A stretch of DNA of 64,000 nt from positions 1 to 64,000 of the forward strand of contig CAIKMQ010000009.1 of NCBI GenBank assembly GCA_903828565.1, read 5' to 3'. A model generated the notes under the pieces. That model saw only the letters and a list, made by a program, of their open reading frames with translations. It had not been told where the DNA came from and searched no databases. Origin of the DNA: an uncultured Leptolinea sp. Lineage in GTDB: Bacteria > Chloroflexota > Anaerolineae > Anaerolineales > Anaerolineaceae. Shown one piece after another: positions 26,490 through 36,032 of the stretch (positions are counted from its first letter, which is position 1; each line of letters opens with the position of its first letter). A program made the translations under genes and the position numbers.

Positions 26490-27809
26490 TTACGGGCTGA
26501 GACGGTTGGGGCCACGGAACAGGTAGGTAGCTTCACGGATATTGGTCAAACCGAGCAGAACCATGACCATGCGGTTCAATCCCATACCGAAACCACCGTG
26601 CGGCGGGCAGCCGTACTTGAAGAAGTCGAGATAGAACTGGATTGGCCCGGCTGTCAGGCCTTTTTCAGCCGCCTGTTTCATCAGAACGTCTACCCGGTGT
26701 TCGCGTTGAGCTCCAGTGGTGATCTCGAGGCCGTTGGCCAACAGGTCAAAGCTCCTGGTCAGGCCGGGATTATCCGAGTGACGCATATGATAGAAAGGCC
26801 TTACAGCAATCGGCCAATCGGTAATGAACACAAAATCGTGGCCGTATTTCTCTTTCACGTATTTCCCCAGCAACCTTTCACCACCGGGGTCAATATCTCC
26901 CTTGCGTTCGGGCGGTAAAGCATAATCCTGTGCCTTGAGGATGGCATAAGCCTCGCTCATGGACAACCGCGGGAAAGGCGTAGCGGGAACGACTACTTCC
27001 ACCCCGAGGAGCGCCTGTATCTCCTCGCCGTGTATCTCTTTCACCCGGTTATAAACATAAGCCAGCCACTCTTCATGAAATTTCATTACATCTTCATGGC
27101 TATCGACCCAAGAGATCTCCACATCCACGCCGGTGAATTCAGTCATGTGACGGGAAGTAAAGCTGGGGTCCGCGCGGAAAACCGGACCGATCTCGAAAAC
27201 CTTGTCATATCCAGCGGACATGGCCATCTGTTTGTAGAATTGAGGGGATTGCGAAAGATAGGCTGTCCGGTCAAAATACTGCACTTCGAAGAGTTCAGCA
27301 CCGCTCTCACTGGGGGAACCCATAATCTTCGGTGAATGCATCTCGCGAAAGCCTTCTTTGATCCAATATTCGCGCATGGCCATTTCGGCTGTTGTCTGCA
27401 CGCGGAAGATCAGCGCCACCTCAGGGCGACGCAGGTCCAGGTAGCGCCAATCCAAACGGTAATCCATATCCGGTAATGCTTCCGCGAAGGGATCCAGCGG
27501 CAGCGGGGTTTCAGCCAGATTTTCCACTTCGACCGATTGCAGTTGAAGCTCCAAACCGCCCAGCTTGACGATCGGGTTGTCGATCAGCATGCCGGTAACC
27601 CGGATGGCGCTTTCAGCTGTTATGCCTGAAATACGGGCTGCCAGTTCTTCACTGGCTGCTTTTTCGAAAACAACCTGCACTGCGCCGGTGTGATCGCGCA
27701 CGACCAGGAATTGCATCTTCTTCTGGTCGCGTAATTTTTGCAGCCATCCCTGGATAGTGACAACCTCACCAACCTTCTTGCGTAGATCTTTTACCAATGT
27801 TCTTTCCAT
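26490..27809 (-). CDS. aspS: Aspartate--tRNA ligase, archaeal-type (probably Asp/Asn non-discriminating)
   Basis: 439 aa from the ATG at 27809, with GGAG 8 bases upstream; the 20-residue extension is unlikely. Order: N-terminal OB-fold anticodon-binding domain (1-105), then class II catalytic core with LSQSPQFYKQMAM, FRADPSFTSRHMTEFTGVD (motif 2) and GGFGMGLNRMVM (motif 3). The short length shows it lacks the GAD insertion of standard bacterial AspRS, as in archaeal-type enzymes that often also charge tRNA-Asn for transamidation; the latter is inference. Confidence 0.9.
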   Translation of the reverse strand: MERTLVKDLRKKVGEVVTIQGWLQKLRDQKKMQFLVVRDHTGAVQVVFEKAASEELAARISGITAESAIRVTGMLIDNPIVKLGGLELQLQSVEVENLAETPLPLDPFAEALPDMDYRLDWRYLDLRRPEVALIFRVQTTAEMAMREYWIKEGFREMHSPKIMGSPSESGAELFEVQYFDRTAYLSQSPQFYKQMAMSAGYDKVFEIGPVFRADPSFTSRHMTEFTGVDVEISWVDSHEDVMKFHEEWLAYVYNRVKEIHGEEIQALLGVEVVVPATPFPRLSMSEAYAILKAQDYALPPERKGDIDPGGERLLGKYVKEKYGHDFVFITDWPIAVRPFYHMRHSDNPGLTRSFDLLANGLEITTGAQREHRVDVLMKQAAEKGLTAGPIQFYLDFFKYGCPPHGGFGMGLNRMVMVLLGLTNIREATYLFRGPNRLSP

Positions 27810-27894
27810 AATGACACTCCATAAATGACCGCATAAAGCGGGGATGATCCCGGATTCGGAATAATCCATTATACCTGCTGTTGAACGTTACTGG

Positions 27895-28923
27895 TTAGCC
27901 GCGGCCAGACAGCACCTGTTCTATCGCCTCGAAGGGTGACACTTCACGAGACATCACCCTCTCGATCATCACTTCCAGCAGATCAACAGGTTGAGCCGTT
28001 CTCCACGCTGAAAATAACCTTTCCTGAAGAAGTGATTGCAGGTCCGCGCGGACGCGCTGTCTCTCGCGGGATTGCCACAGGTCATTGGCTTCCAGCCAGG
28101 TGCGATGAGCCGCCACCTCATCCAGTAATTCAGATACACCACGGTTTTCTATGGCTACCGTCCTAAGGACAGGCGGCAACCAGCCTTCCGGTTCTTCATC
28201 TTTTGCTGCCCGGCTATCCTCACCAGTATTATGATGATGATAAACCATTGATTTTGGGCGCTGGTGCGAAAGTTCAAGCATCATCCGCAATGAACGCTCG
28301 GTTGCATCGGCTCCAGGATGATCCGCCTTATTGATCACAAGAATGTCCGCAATTTCCAATATGCCGGCTTTGATCGCCTGAATATCGTCCCCCAGCCCGG
28401 GAGCTTCCACCACCAGGGTGGTATGTGCCAGCCGGACGATATCCACCTCGCTCTGCCCCGCCCCGACAGTTTCCACCAGGATGAGTTGATACCCGGCACA
28501 ATCGAATAACTGTGTGAGGGCATTGGTTTGGCGGGCCAGCCCGCCCAGCGCTCCCCGTGTAGCCATCGAGCGGATGAATACCCGCTCATCACCGAAAAGA
28601 TCCCGCATGCGGACGCGATCTCCCAGCACCGCTCCACCGCTGAAAGGGCTGGTTGGGTCCACGGCAATGACAGCCACCTGATGATTAGCGTGCCGGGATC
28701 GATATTCTTTTGCCAGTCGGTTCACCAGGGATGATTTACCCGTACCGGGTGAACCGGTAATACCCACAATATGGGCCTGCCCGCTGTGGCGAAAAAGAGA
28801 TGAAATCACTGCTTCGCCCGCAGGTGTATCATTTTCAACTTCAGTGCAGGCGCGTGCCAGAGCAAGCCGGTCGCCCTGCAGAATCTTTCCGGCTAAATCG
28901 AGTGGATCGATCTTTGGTCGCAT
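27895..28923 (-). CDS. meaB: Methylmalonyl-CoA mutase-associated GTPase MeaB/ArgK
   Basis: 342 aa. G3E-family GTPase: Walker A GSPGTGKSS (about 56-64), switch region ETVGAGQSEVDI, and NKAD for guanine specificity. It is a chaperone that protects and reactivates B12-dependent acyl-CoA mutases. The gene lies 5 bases downstream of a B12-binding subunit gene, which supports a mutase role. The catalytic large subunit is not in the window. Confidence 0.93.
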   Translation of the reverse strand: MRPKIDPLDLAGKILQGDRLALARACTEVENDTPAGEAVISSLFRHSGQAHIVGITGSPGTGKSSLVNRLAKEYRSRHANHQVAVIAVDPTSPFSGGAVLGDRVRMRDLFGDERVFIRSMATRGALGGLARQTNALTQLFDCAGYQLILVETVGAGQSEVDIVRLAHTTLVVEAPGLGDDIQAIKAGILEIADILVINKADHPGADATERSLRMMLELSHQRPKSMVYHHHNTGEDSRAAKDEEPEGWLPPVLRTVAIENRGVSELLDEVAAHRTWLEANDLWQSRERQRVRADLQSLLQERLFSAWRTAQPVDLLEVMIERVMSREVSPFEAIEQVLSGRG

Positions 28924-28928
28924 TGGAA

Positions 28929-29336
28929 TCAGGCCGTTTGTTTCTCCACAGCGGCGCGGATGGCTTCTGCCACAACCTGAGTGGATGTCCCCGGTCCGTA
29001 CACAGCTGCCACACCCATCTCTTTCAGAGCTGAAACATCTTCTTCAGGAATGATCCCGCCGACGAACAGGGATACTTTTCCCTGCCCCTGTTTCTTTAAC
29101 AGGTCCAACACTCTGGGGACGAGCGCCATATGCGCACCGGACAGGATGGAAAGGCCTACCGCGTCCACATCTTCTTGAAGGGCTGCCTCTGCGATCATTT
29201 CAGGCGTTTGCCGCAGGCCAGTGTATATTACTTCCATGCCGGCATCTCTTAATGCCCGCGCGATCACTTTCGCACCGCGGTCATGACCATCCAAACCTGG
29301 TTTCGCAACCAGTACCCGGATCTTCCCTTCGCTCAT
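28929..29336 (-). CDS. Cobalamin-binding subunit of a B12-dependent mutase
   Basis: 135 aa from the ATG at 29336, with GGAG 7 bases upstream. It is the stand-alone methylmalonyl-CoA-mutase-type B12 domain: DGHDRG (DxHxxG, with the Co-ligating His), SILSGAH and GGIIPEED are visible. The size matches split mutases such as the small subunits of methylmalonyl-CoA or related acyl-CoA mutases; which one cannot be told. It is followed by meaB. Confidence 0.92.
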   Translation of the reverse strand: MSEGKIRVLVAKPGLDGHDRGAKVIARALRDAGMEVIYTGLRQTPEMIAEAALQEDVDAVGLSILSGAHMALVPRVLDLLKKQGQGKVSLFVGGIIPEEDVSALKEMGVAAVYGPGTSTQVVAEAIRAAVEKQTA

Positions 29337-29469
29337 AGCACACTCCAATTGATGAGATTTAGCTAAATTATACACGCAATGCCATCAGAGCTATCTTCAG
29401 GAGCGAGTGGAAAAGCGGAAAGAAACAACGCTTTTCGGAGCTAATGCAAGGAGGGAGTAAAATACCTGT

Positions 29470-30159
29470 ATGAAACTTCAGGTGGGCACCCTTGCGCAAG
29501 TGGCAGATTACAACGGCCTGTCACAGATCAGTTTGCTCTGTATGAACCCGGTTCCATTTGTACCCGGGCAATACATTGCCATCTGGCCGGACGGCCAACC
29601 GGATGCGCTGCCCTATACGCCATTCATCCAATCCTGCACGGGGAATCTCCTCACCCTTGCGCCGGACAACCTGCCCGCCTGGCCACCCGGACAGCAGTTG
29701 GGTTGGCGCGGCCCGTTGGGGTCAGCCTGCCACCTACCAGAAAACATGAGAAAACTGGCTCTTTACTCCCGGGCAGAACATCCGGGGCCATTGATGCCGT
29801 TCATTCATTCAGCCATCCAGGCCGGCATGGATACCGTCTATTGCAGCAGCCAACCCACGGGGTATTCAGCCTGGCTGCCTGCGCATGTCGAATGGGAAGA
29901 CCATTCACGCCTGGCAGAGATCGCCACCTGGGCTGATATGCTGATCGCCTGCCTACCCCGGCAGACACTGGCAGTGGAATTGGAAAGGCTTTCCACCCTT
30001 CCGCCATCCGTACAGCCAGACCGGATCTATGTGTTGGTAGTTGCCGAAATGCCCTGTAACGGGATCGCACAATGCGGAGTATGCGATATCCGCGTGCGGC
30101 ACAAAGCCATCCATGTCTGCCAGGATGGCCCTCTTTTCCCTCTCAAAGATCTTATTTAG
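29470..30159 (+). CDS. PyrK-like ferredoxin-reductase-fold protein with [2Fe-2S] site
   Basis: 229 aa. An N-terminal FAD-domain-like barrel (FVPGQYIAIWPDG), a degenerate nucleotide-binding middle, and a C-terminal four-Cys site MPCNGIAQCGVC..C followed by DGPLFPLKDL, as in the electron-transfer subunit of dihydroorotate dehydrogenase. The first Cys spacing is CX5C rather than the CX4C of PyrK, and the FAD-binding RxYS motif is not visible. No pyrD gene is adjacent. A TAAAAT six bases before the ATG suggests a short or absent leader, though GGAGG is also nearby. It overlaps the next gene's 3' end by 4 bases. Confidence 0.75.
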   Translation: MKLQVGTLAQVADYNGLSQISLLCMNPVPFVPGQYIAIWPDGQPDALPYTPFIQSCTGNLLTLAPDNLPAWPPGQQLGWRGPLGSACHLPENMRKLALYSRAEHPGPLMPFIHSAIQAGMDTVYCSSQPTGYSAWLPAHVEWEDHSRLAEIATWADMLIACLPRQTLAVELERLSTLPPSVQPDRIYVLVVAEMPCNGIAQCGVCDIRVRHKAIHVCQDGPLFPLKDLI

Positions 30160-31352
30160 GTCCCCTTTTTTAAACTCTGGTAAAAATTCAGAACGACCGG
30201 CCAGGTTACCTGTTTATCAGCCCTGGTAACGGCCAGCTGCCAGTTGATGGCTGCAGCTCGGGAAGCCAGATCATCATCCCGTAAAGCGCGAATGATTCCG
30301 GCGGCAATAGACCCGGGGTCCAACGGATCCACCAGGATGCCATTTTCACCGTCAGTGATCCATTCACGCAACGGCTCAATATTCCCAACCACAGGCAGGC
30401 ATCCCAGCGCCATGCATTCCAATACCGAATTCGGTGTGCCGTCATGCGTGGCCGGGGATACGACCACCCGGGCCAGGCTGGCGATACGCCATAAATCCTT
30501 TTGTGGCATGGGTGAGAGTAACTTGACGTTATCCGCAGATAAATTCAAGGACCGGATCCATTTTTCCGCATCCTGTTCCCCCTTCATCGCCGCGCAATAA
30601 AAGACAGCATCCGGAAATTCACGCAGCACCGCAGGCAAAGCCTGGAAGAATTGATCATTCATGACATATACCGGCCGGATGCCGCGTGGATTCATGATCA
30701 CCGGCTGGTTCACAGGCTGTTTCTGCCGCAAACCTTCCAGCGATGCCACGTCCAAACCGCCTGAACCGGGGACAAAGATCGTCGGTATATTCTCACGCAA
30801 CCCCCATGTACGAGCCAGGCGGATATCCTGCTGACAATCAGCGGTAAAACCATCCGCACGCCTTACGCAGGCTCGCGTGGCCAACCGCATGGGCAGGCTC
30901 TTCCCGGCATGCAGGGTAAAATCATTGCCCCACGAGGACACCGCAACACTATACCCTTGCGGTGTGTACGCAGCCAGCATCCCTTCATACGGGATGCGTA
31001 ATGCATGAATGATATCCGGTTGTATGCGTTTGACGATCTGCCGGTATTTCTGCGCCGTCAATGGTATGGATAAAGGCCCCAGGTAATAACGTAGCCCCAG
31101 GAATGTTTTGCGAAAGCGGGAGATCACCCGGCCAATCGGTTTTTTTTGGCCTTGTACCCGCGAGCGTTGATCCGGTTTTTTTCGGCCGACCCCGCTAAAA
31201 GCGAGTGGCAGGAATGTCTGGCTAACCATGCCAGGGATGTCATCGCAAGGATAGGTGGAGATCAAGTGAACTTCATGCCCGCCTGCCAACACCGCGGCCA
31301 GCCAGGAGCGTGTAGTAGGTGAGCGCCCATCTGCCAGAAAAAGAATTCTCAT
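30156..31352 (-). CDS. Glycosyltransferase family 4-like protein
   Basis: 398 aa. GT-B fold: N-terminal MRILFLADGRSPTTRSW, then VSSWGNDFTLHAGKS, and C-terminal SPATHDGTPNSVLECMALG with the E-x7-E type nucleotide-sugar site. The donor and acceptor are unknown. The ATG overlaps the upstream glycosyltransferase stop (31349-31352), so it is part of the polysaccharide operon that ends here. Confidence 0.88.
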   Translation of the reverse strand: MRILFLADGRSPTTRSWLAAVLAGGHEVHLISTYPCDDIPGMVSQTFLPLAFSGVGRKKPDQRSRVQGQKKPIGRVISRFRKTFLGLRYYLGPLSIPLTAQKYRQIVKRIQPDIIHALRIPYEGMLAAYTPQGYSVAVSSWGNDFTLHAGKSLPMRLATRACVRRADGFTADCQQDIRLARTWGLRENIPTIFVPGSGGLDVASLEGLRQKQPVNQPVIMNPRGIRPVYVMNDQFFQALPAVLREFPDAVFYCAAMKGEQDAEKWIRSLNLSADNVKLLSPMPQKDLWRIASLARVVVSPATHDGTPNSVLECMALGCLPVVGNIEPLREWITDGENGILVDPLDPGSIAAGIIRALRDDDLASRAAAINWQLAVTRADKQVTWPVVLNFYQSLKKGT

Positions 31353-32461
31353 CGTTTACCTACACTGTTCAATGCATGGATGAAGGCATCCACCATGATC
31401 TCAATATTCACTTCATCCCGCGCTATACGGAAAGATTCTTTTCCCATTTGCTGCAAGCGGGTTGGGTTTGAAAGCGCCTCTGTGAGAGCAGCCAGCAAGC
31501 TGTTCAAGTCATTGGGTTGGATCAGCCAGCCGTTACCTTCCCGCACCAGTTGGCTCTGGCTGCCGTCTCCCTGCCCTACAATGACGGGCAGCGCGTGCGT
31601 CAATGCCTGCTGGACAGCTAACCCGCCAGTTCCCGGCAATATGAAGAGGTCGGCTTGAAGAAACTGCTCATCCAGCGGTTGACCAGCCAGCGCGCCAGTG
31701 AAGACTGCCCGGGGATAGATCTTCGCCGCCATTTCCTGCAGCCCCGCACGGGCGGGACCATCCCCAACGATGGAAAGCGAGGGTTGGAGCGCTTCCGGTA
31801 GGACCGCACAGACTTGCAGCAGCAGGTCGACCCGCTTGCGTTCCTGCAACCGGCCGACAAATAACACCCGCTGCGGTCTGTCCTTCAGAACCGGATGAAT
31901 TGGAGCACCCCCCCGCGGGCGAAAATCGGCTGAATTTGGCGCCACAAAGATCCGACCGGGGTCAAAGCCGCCCGCGGCGTAGTTGGCCGCACCGGTTTGG
32001 CTGTACGCTATCAACCCGTCCAGCTGATCAAATAACCGCTTCCGCGCGGATTGGATAATCCCACCAGCCAGCCCATTCCCCGGCGACGCTGCCAAACCCC
32101 AGCCCAGTACCGGTTTTCCGGCAGCGCGCATCCAGCGAACCGCGGCTGGGGTCGACAGATACCGCGGGTTGGCTTCCACCACCAGGCCGTCCGGTTCTTC
32201 CTGCTTCAGCCAGCCCGTTAAACCCGGCTGGTAGAGAAAGTAGGTGGTTTGGCTCACATTTCCCAGGTGGAGGTTATTTACAAAATGCCAGCGGGCATGT
32301 TTTACCTCACTGGCTATATCAATTGACTCATCCGTCCGAGGTCGGCCGGCAAAAATTACCAGCCCGCCGGAGCAGCGTTCAGCCAGCGCATCAAAGAATG
32401 GCACACGATAAGCCGGAAAGACACGCTGCTGGACGGCTAATTTCCCTTTGAAAGTATCCAT
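31349..32461 (-). CDS. Glycosyltransferase (GT-B, group 1 type)
   Basis: 370 aa. The C-terminal nucleotide-sugar domain is clear: RVLFVGRLQERKRVDLLLQ, LSIVGDGPARAGLQ and FTGALAGQPLDEQFLQADLFILPG. The N-terminal half is a generic acceptor domain. It is the second of three adjacent glycosyltransferases, overlapping its neighbours by 1 and 4 bases. Linkage and substrate cannot be assigned. Confidence 0.85.
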   Translation of the reverse strand: MDTFKGKLAVQQRVFPAYRVPFFDALAERCSGGLVIFAGRPRTDESIDIASEVKHARWHFVNNLHLGNVSQTTYFLYQPGLTGWLKQEEPDGLVVEANPRYLSTPAAVRWMRAAGKPVLGWGLAASPGNGLAGGIIQSARKRLFDQLDGLIAYSQTGAANYAAGGFDPGRIFVAPNSADFRPRGGAPIHPVLKDRPQRVLFVGRLQERKRVDLLLQVCAVLPEALQPSLSIVGDGPARAGLQEMAAKIYPRAVFTGALAGQPLDEQFLQADLFILPGTGGLAVQQALTHALPVIVGQGDGSQSQLVREGNGWLIQPNDLNSLLAALTEALSNPTRLQQMGKESFRIARDEVNIEIMVDAFIHALNSVGKR

Positions 32462-33483
32462 TAATTCCCCACGATAACCTGCTTGTATTGCCGAGTCATC
32501 TGGTCCAGGTCAAAGCGGGCTTCGGCCGATCGGCGCGCATGCAGGCCCATCTCTGAGATTCTCGCCATTGATTCTTTAAGGTGCAATGCCATGAGGTCAC
32601 TGTCCGCTGGTTCCAGTTTCCAAATATCTGCCCCGTAAGGGGTCAGGATCCCGCAGCGGTCATCCAGCAATTCGCGGATCGCGCCACTCTCATAGGCTGC
32701 TACAGGTAAACCACTGGCCATCGCTTCGATCACAGCATTGGGGCATGCCGGGTTCGGCTCTGCCGAAAAGAATAGATCTGCCTGTCTTTCGCGCCGGGCA
32801 ATCTCTGGCCGCGGCAGAATGCCGACCCAGTTGAATGTGATCCGGCTTCCGCGCATCATCTCGTGTCGAACCGCAAGTGGTACTTCGCCGGCGATCATCA
32901 ACTCCACCGGTTGGCTGGTCAGCTGGCTGTAAGCATCCAGTCCGGCAATAGCATTGCGCAAGCCAAGCTCCAGCCCATTCTGAATGTGCCCTTCCACAAC
33001 CATCACCTGCAGAGATTCCTGACGACTTTTCACCTTGGCCGGTTTGTACTGATCCAGGTCCACCCCGTTGTAAATGATCGTATCCGTCACTGGTGCTTTC
33101 CCATAGACTCTTTGCCACCAATCACGGGAAAATTCGCTCTGGTAAATGATCCGGTCAGCCAGTCTGGTCCGGATATATTGCAGAATCCAATTGTTGATTT
33201 CGGACCGGAGAAAATGCTTCACACCGGTATATCGGCGCCTGTGCGTCCAGTTCATACCATCCAGGCGCTGAATGATGGGAATTCCGCGCTTTTTAATTCT
33301 CGTGAGTGTGCCGAGGTGCCTTGAACCGGCAATGACCAGCACGGCTTCTATTTGCGGATGGGACAGATCATACGTGGTCTCCACCCCAAGACTTCTCAAA
33401 CCGATCACTAGTTTCTCATTGAACGAAGCAGGGCCGCCGACTCCGCGAGCATTCGGGATAATGCCGATCATTTTAGCCGACAT
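32461..33483 (-). CDS. Glycosyltransferase (GT-B, group 1 type)
   Basis: 340 aa. The N-terminal ARGVGGPASFNEKL and the C-terminal PNPACPNAVIEAMASGLPVAAYESGAI (the acidic E-x-E type segment) mark a family 4-like glycosyltransferase. It is 2 bases downstream of wecB and shares its stop/start with the next transferase. It probably uses an activated sugar made in the same cluster; this is inference. Confidence 0.85.
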   Translation of the reverse strand: MSAKMIGIIPNARGVGGPASFNEKLVIGLRSLGVETTYDLSHPQIEAVLVIAGSRHLGTLTRIKKRGIPIIQRLDGMNWTHRRRYTGVKHFLRSEINNWILQYIRTRLADRIIYQSEFSRDWWQRVYGKAPVTDTIIYNGVDLDQYKPAKVKSRQESLQVMVVEGHIQNGLELGLRNAIAGLDAYSQLTSQPVELMIAGEVPLAVRHEMMRGSRITFNWVGILPRPEIARRERQADLFFSAEPNPACPNAVIEAMASGLPVAAYESGAIRELLDDRCGILTPYGADIWKLEPADSDLMALHLKESMARISEMGLHARRSAEARFDLDQMTRQYKQVIVGN

Positions 33484-33485
33484 GC

Positions 33486-34628
33486 TTACTTCTGCCTGGC
33501 AGGTTGCTTCAGTAAAGCCTGTACGATCCTGCCTGCTGCTTTGCCATCGCCAAACGGATTTACGGCACGAGCCATGGACTGATACGCCGCGGGATCATCC
33601 AGAAGGCGGCGGGTAGCCTGATAAATGGTATCAGTGTTTGTCCCTACCAGCTGCAGGACACCGGCGGTAACCCCCTCCGGGCGTTCTGTAACATCCCGCA
33701 GTACCAGGGCAGGGATGCCAAAGCCGGGAGCTTCTTCTTGAATACCGCCAGAATCTGTCAAAGCCAGGGTAGCATGCCGCAGTAGATTGATCAATACCGG
33801 GTATTCGACCGGGGGCAGCAATGTGATATTTTGATTCCCACCCAACATGGTATGCACCGGCCCCTGTATATGCGGATTCTGATGCACCGGATAAACGAAC
33901 TTCACCCTACCCGCATATTCATCTGCCAGTCTGTTAATGGCCGCACAGATGTGCTCGATCGGTTCGTCAAAATTCTCCCGACGATGAGCGGTGACCAATA
34001 CCAGGCGGTTGCCATTGTCGGAAATGTTCAGTTCATCCAACAGCAATCGTACCTGAGGTGGCACAGGTTGCTCCGCTACCCAGTGAACCGCATCAATCAC
34101 CGGATTACCGGTAACCAGAATGTTTCGGTCAGGAACACCTTCTCGCAGTAGATTCTCCCGCGCCAGTGCTGTTGGCGCAAAATGCAGGTCTGCTACGGTA
34201 CCGGCGATCTTGCGATTGATCTCCTCCGGGAAAGGGGCCCACTTATCAAAAGTGCGCAACCCGGCTTCCACATGCCCGACGCGGATCTCACGGTAATAAG
34301 CATTCAACGCGGAAGCCATGACGGTGGTGGTGTCACCCTGCACCAATACCCAATCCGGTTTTTCTCTCTGCAGGACTGGATCGAGAGCAGTGAAGATGGA
34401 TGCTGTTAGCCCCGCCAGGCTCTGGTCAGGCTTCATCAGGTCCAGGTCTACATCCGGATGGATATCAAAATACCCTAATACCTGGTCCAGCATCCCCCGG
34501 TGCTGGGCGGTGACACATACCCGGCTGTGGATTCCTTTTTCCGCCTCTAATGCCCGTACCACCGGAGCCATCTTGACGGCTTCCGGCCGGGTACCAAAGA
34601 TCGACAGAACTTTGAGCTTATCCGCCAT
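33486..34628 (-). CDS. wecB: UDP-N-acetylglucosamine 2-epimerase (non-hydrolyzing)
   Basis: 380 aa from the ATG at 34628. The GT-B-like epimerase shows FGTRPEAVKMAPVV at the start, QGDTTTVMA, HVEAGLRT and TDSGGIQEEAP, all signature segments. It converts UDP-GlcNAc to UDP-ManNAc. The start lies 11 bases inside the 3' end of wecC, so the two are coupled. The longer in-frame version would run through wecC sequence in another frame. Confidence 0.95.
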   Translation of the reverse strand: MADKLKVLSIFGTRPEAVKMAPVVRALEAEKGIHSRVCVTAQHRGMLDQVLGYFDIHPDVDLDLMKPDQSLAGLTASIFTALDPVLQREKPDWVLVQGDTTTVMASALNAYYREIRVGHVEAGLRTFDKWAPFPEEINRKIAGTVADLHFAPTALARENLLREGVPDRNILVTGNPVIDAVHWVAEQPVPPQVRLLLDELNISDNGNRLVLVTAHRRENFDEPIEHICAAINRLADEYAGRVKFVYPVHQNPHIQGPVHTMLGGNQNITLLPPVEYPVLINLLRHATLALTDSGGIQEEAPGFGIPALVLRDVTERPEGVTAGVLQLVGTNTDTIYQATRRLLDDPAAYQSMARAVNPFGDGKAAGRIVQALLKQPARQK

Positions 34629-35892
34629 TTCGGTTACTACCCAGACGCAGGACCTGGCAATCAGCAGATGACCATGCCGGGGTATCCGTAATATTGACCG
34701 TATCAAAGATAGTGGATACAGACTTCAGATCAGCCGGTGTTAATGCGCGAACTTCCTGATGCGCCACCAGGATCAAAGCAATATCACAATCTGCGATGGA
34801 GGAAGCTATATCTGTCGAAGCAGTGATGCCTCCTTCAGCTTCACGCATAGTATATGGATCGTAGGCCTTCACTAGCGCGCCTTTTTGTTTCAAGAGATGC
34901 ACCACTTCCACCGCCGGGCTCTCACGGAAATCATCCACGTCCGGTTTATAGGTCAGCCCGAGGGCGCAGATGCGCTTTCCATTCAGGCTCCCGAGATGCC
35001 GTTCCAACCAACTCACAACGAAATGCGGCTGGCCATCATTTACTTTGCGCGAAGTGTGTATCAGGGGGGTGATGTCAGGCGCGGCTTCCACCAGGAACCA
35101 GGGATCCACACTGATGCAATGCCCACCGACGCCCGGCCCGGGGTTCAAGATCTTGACACGCGGGTGACGGTTTGCCAGGCGGATGGCTTCCCAGACATCA
35201 ATACCAAACCGGTCTGCCAGGCGCGAAAATTCGTTGGCGATGGCAATATTGATGTCACGATAGGTGTTTTCCATGAGCTTGACCATCTCGGCAGTGGTCG
35301 CATCCGTGGTGAAAATCTCTCCCTGCACAAATTCTGCATAGAGGTCGCGCCCGGCGGCAGCAGATTCTGAATTTATGCCTCCGATCACCCGCGCGTTTTC
35401 CACTAACTCGCGCAGGATCTGCCCGGGGAGCACCCGCTCAGGAGAATAAGCCAGGTAAAAGTCTGTACCTGCTTTCAGGTCCGAACGTTCCAGTATTGGT
35501 CGAACCAGGTCCACAGTCGTGCGCGGCGGAGAGGTGGATTCAAGCACCACCAGGCTGCCTTTTCGCAGGTACGGCACGATCGCCTCGGTTGCAGAGATGA
35601 CATAGCGCATATCTGCTTGTTTGTCACCCATGAAAGGTGTCGGGACGGCAATAATGAAGGCTTGTGATTCAGCCGGGTTGAGCGAAAATTTCAGTTTCCC
35701 TTTGGCAATGGCATCCTGCACCAGAGGGCGTAAACCGGGCTCCACGATGTGCAGCTCACCTTTGTTCAGTGTTTCGATCACATGCGGATTTACATCCACA
35801 CCGAGGACATGCAGTCCGCGCGAGGCAAAAGTGCTGGCAGTCGGTAAACCGATATATCCCATCCCCAGCACGCAAATGTTGTTGAATTTCAC
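34618..35892 (-). CDS. wecC: UDP-N-acetyl-D-mannosamine dehydrogenase-type nucleotide-sugar dehydrogenase
   Basis: 424 aa from the GTG at 35892, with GGAG 6 bases upstream; the 48-residue extension before it has no family match. NAD-binding GMGYIGLPTA (about 10-19), ESTSPPRTT, the catalytic-Cys segment GPGVGGHCISVDPWFL and the C-terminal LGLTYKPDVDDFRESPA are all present. It oxidizes UDP-ManNAc (or a similar sugar) to the uronic acid. Adjacent wecB supports the ManNAc assignment. Confidence 0.92.
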   Translation of the reverse strand: MKFNNICVLGMGYIGLPTASTFASRGLHVLGVDVNPHVIETLNKGELHIVEPGLRPLVQDAIAKGKLKFSLNPAESQAFIIAVPTPFMGDKQADMRYVISATEAIVPYLRKGSLVVLESTSPPRTTVDLVRPILERSDLKAGTDFYLAYSPERVLPGQILRELVENARVIGGINSESAAAGRDLYAEFVQGEIFTTDATTAEMVKLMENTYRDINIAIANEFSRLADRFGIDVWEAIRLANRHPRVKILNPGPGVGGHCISVDPWFLVEAAPDITPLIHTSRKVNDGQPHFVVSWLERHLGSLNGKRICALGLTYKPDVDDFRESPAVEVVHLLKQKGALVKAYDPYTMREAEGGITASTDIASSIADCDIALILVAHQEVRALTPADLKSVSTIFDTVNITDTPAWSSADCQVLRLGSNRNGG

Positions 35893-35996
35893 AGCCGCTC
35901 CTTTACTCAGGGTGTACCTGCCTATTTTATCCCATAAAGCCTTTCCATGCAGGTGCACCCGCATGGTCAGCCAGTACTTCGCCCGATTCCTTCTGC

Positions 35997-36025
35997 TTGA
36001 CATGGAACGCATGTTCGTGTATAAA
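35997..36025 (+). promoter_or_regulatory. lexA promoter (sigma-70 type)
   Basis: TTGACA at 35997-36002, a 17-bp spacer and TATAAA at 36020-36025, almost a consensus promoter. The spacer contains the LexA box. Transcription should start near 36032. Confidence 0.85.
36005..36016. promoter_or_regulatory. LexA operator (SOS box)
   Basis: GAAC-GCAT-GTTC, a perfect dyad of the B. subtilis-type GAACnnnnGTTC SOS box, between the -35 and -10 of the lexA promoter. LexA bound here would block polymerase, giving self-repression. Confidence 0.85.
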
Positions 36026-36032
36026 TAATTTA

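Noticed and set aside
29337-29469. Possible cobalamin riboswitch upstream of the B12 subunit gene
   Set aside because: The spacer is only 133 bases and shows no B12-box; the hairpin at about 29409-29437 faces the plus-strand gene.
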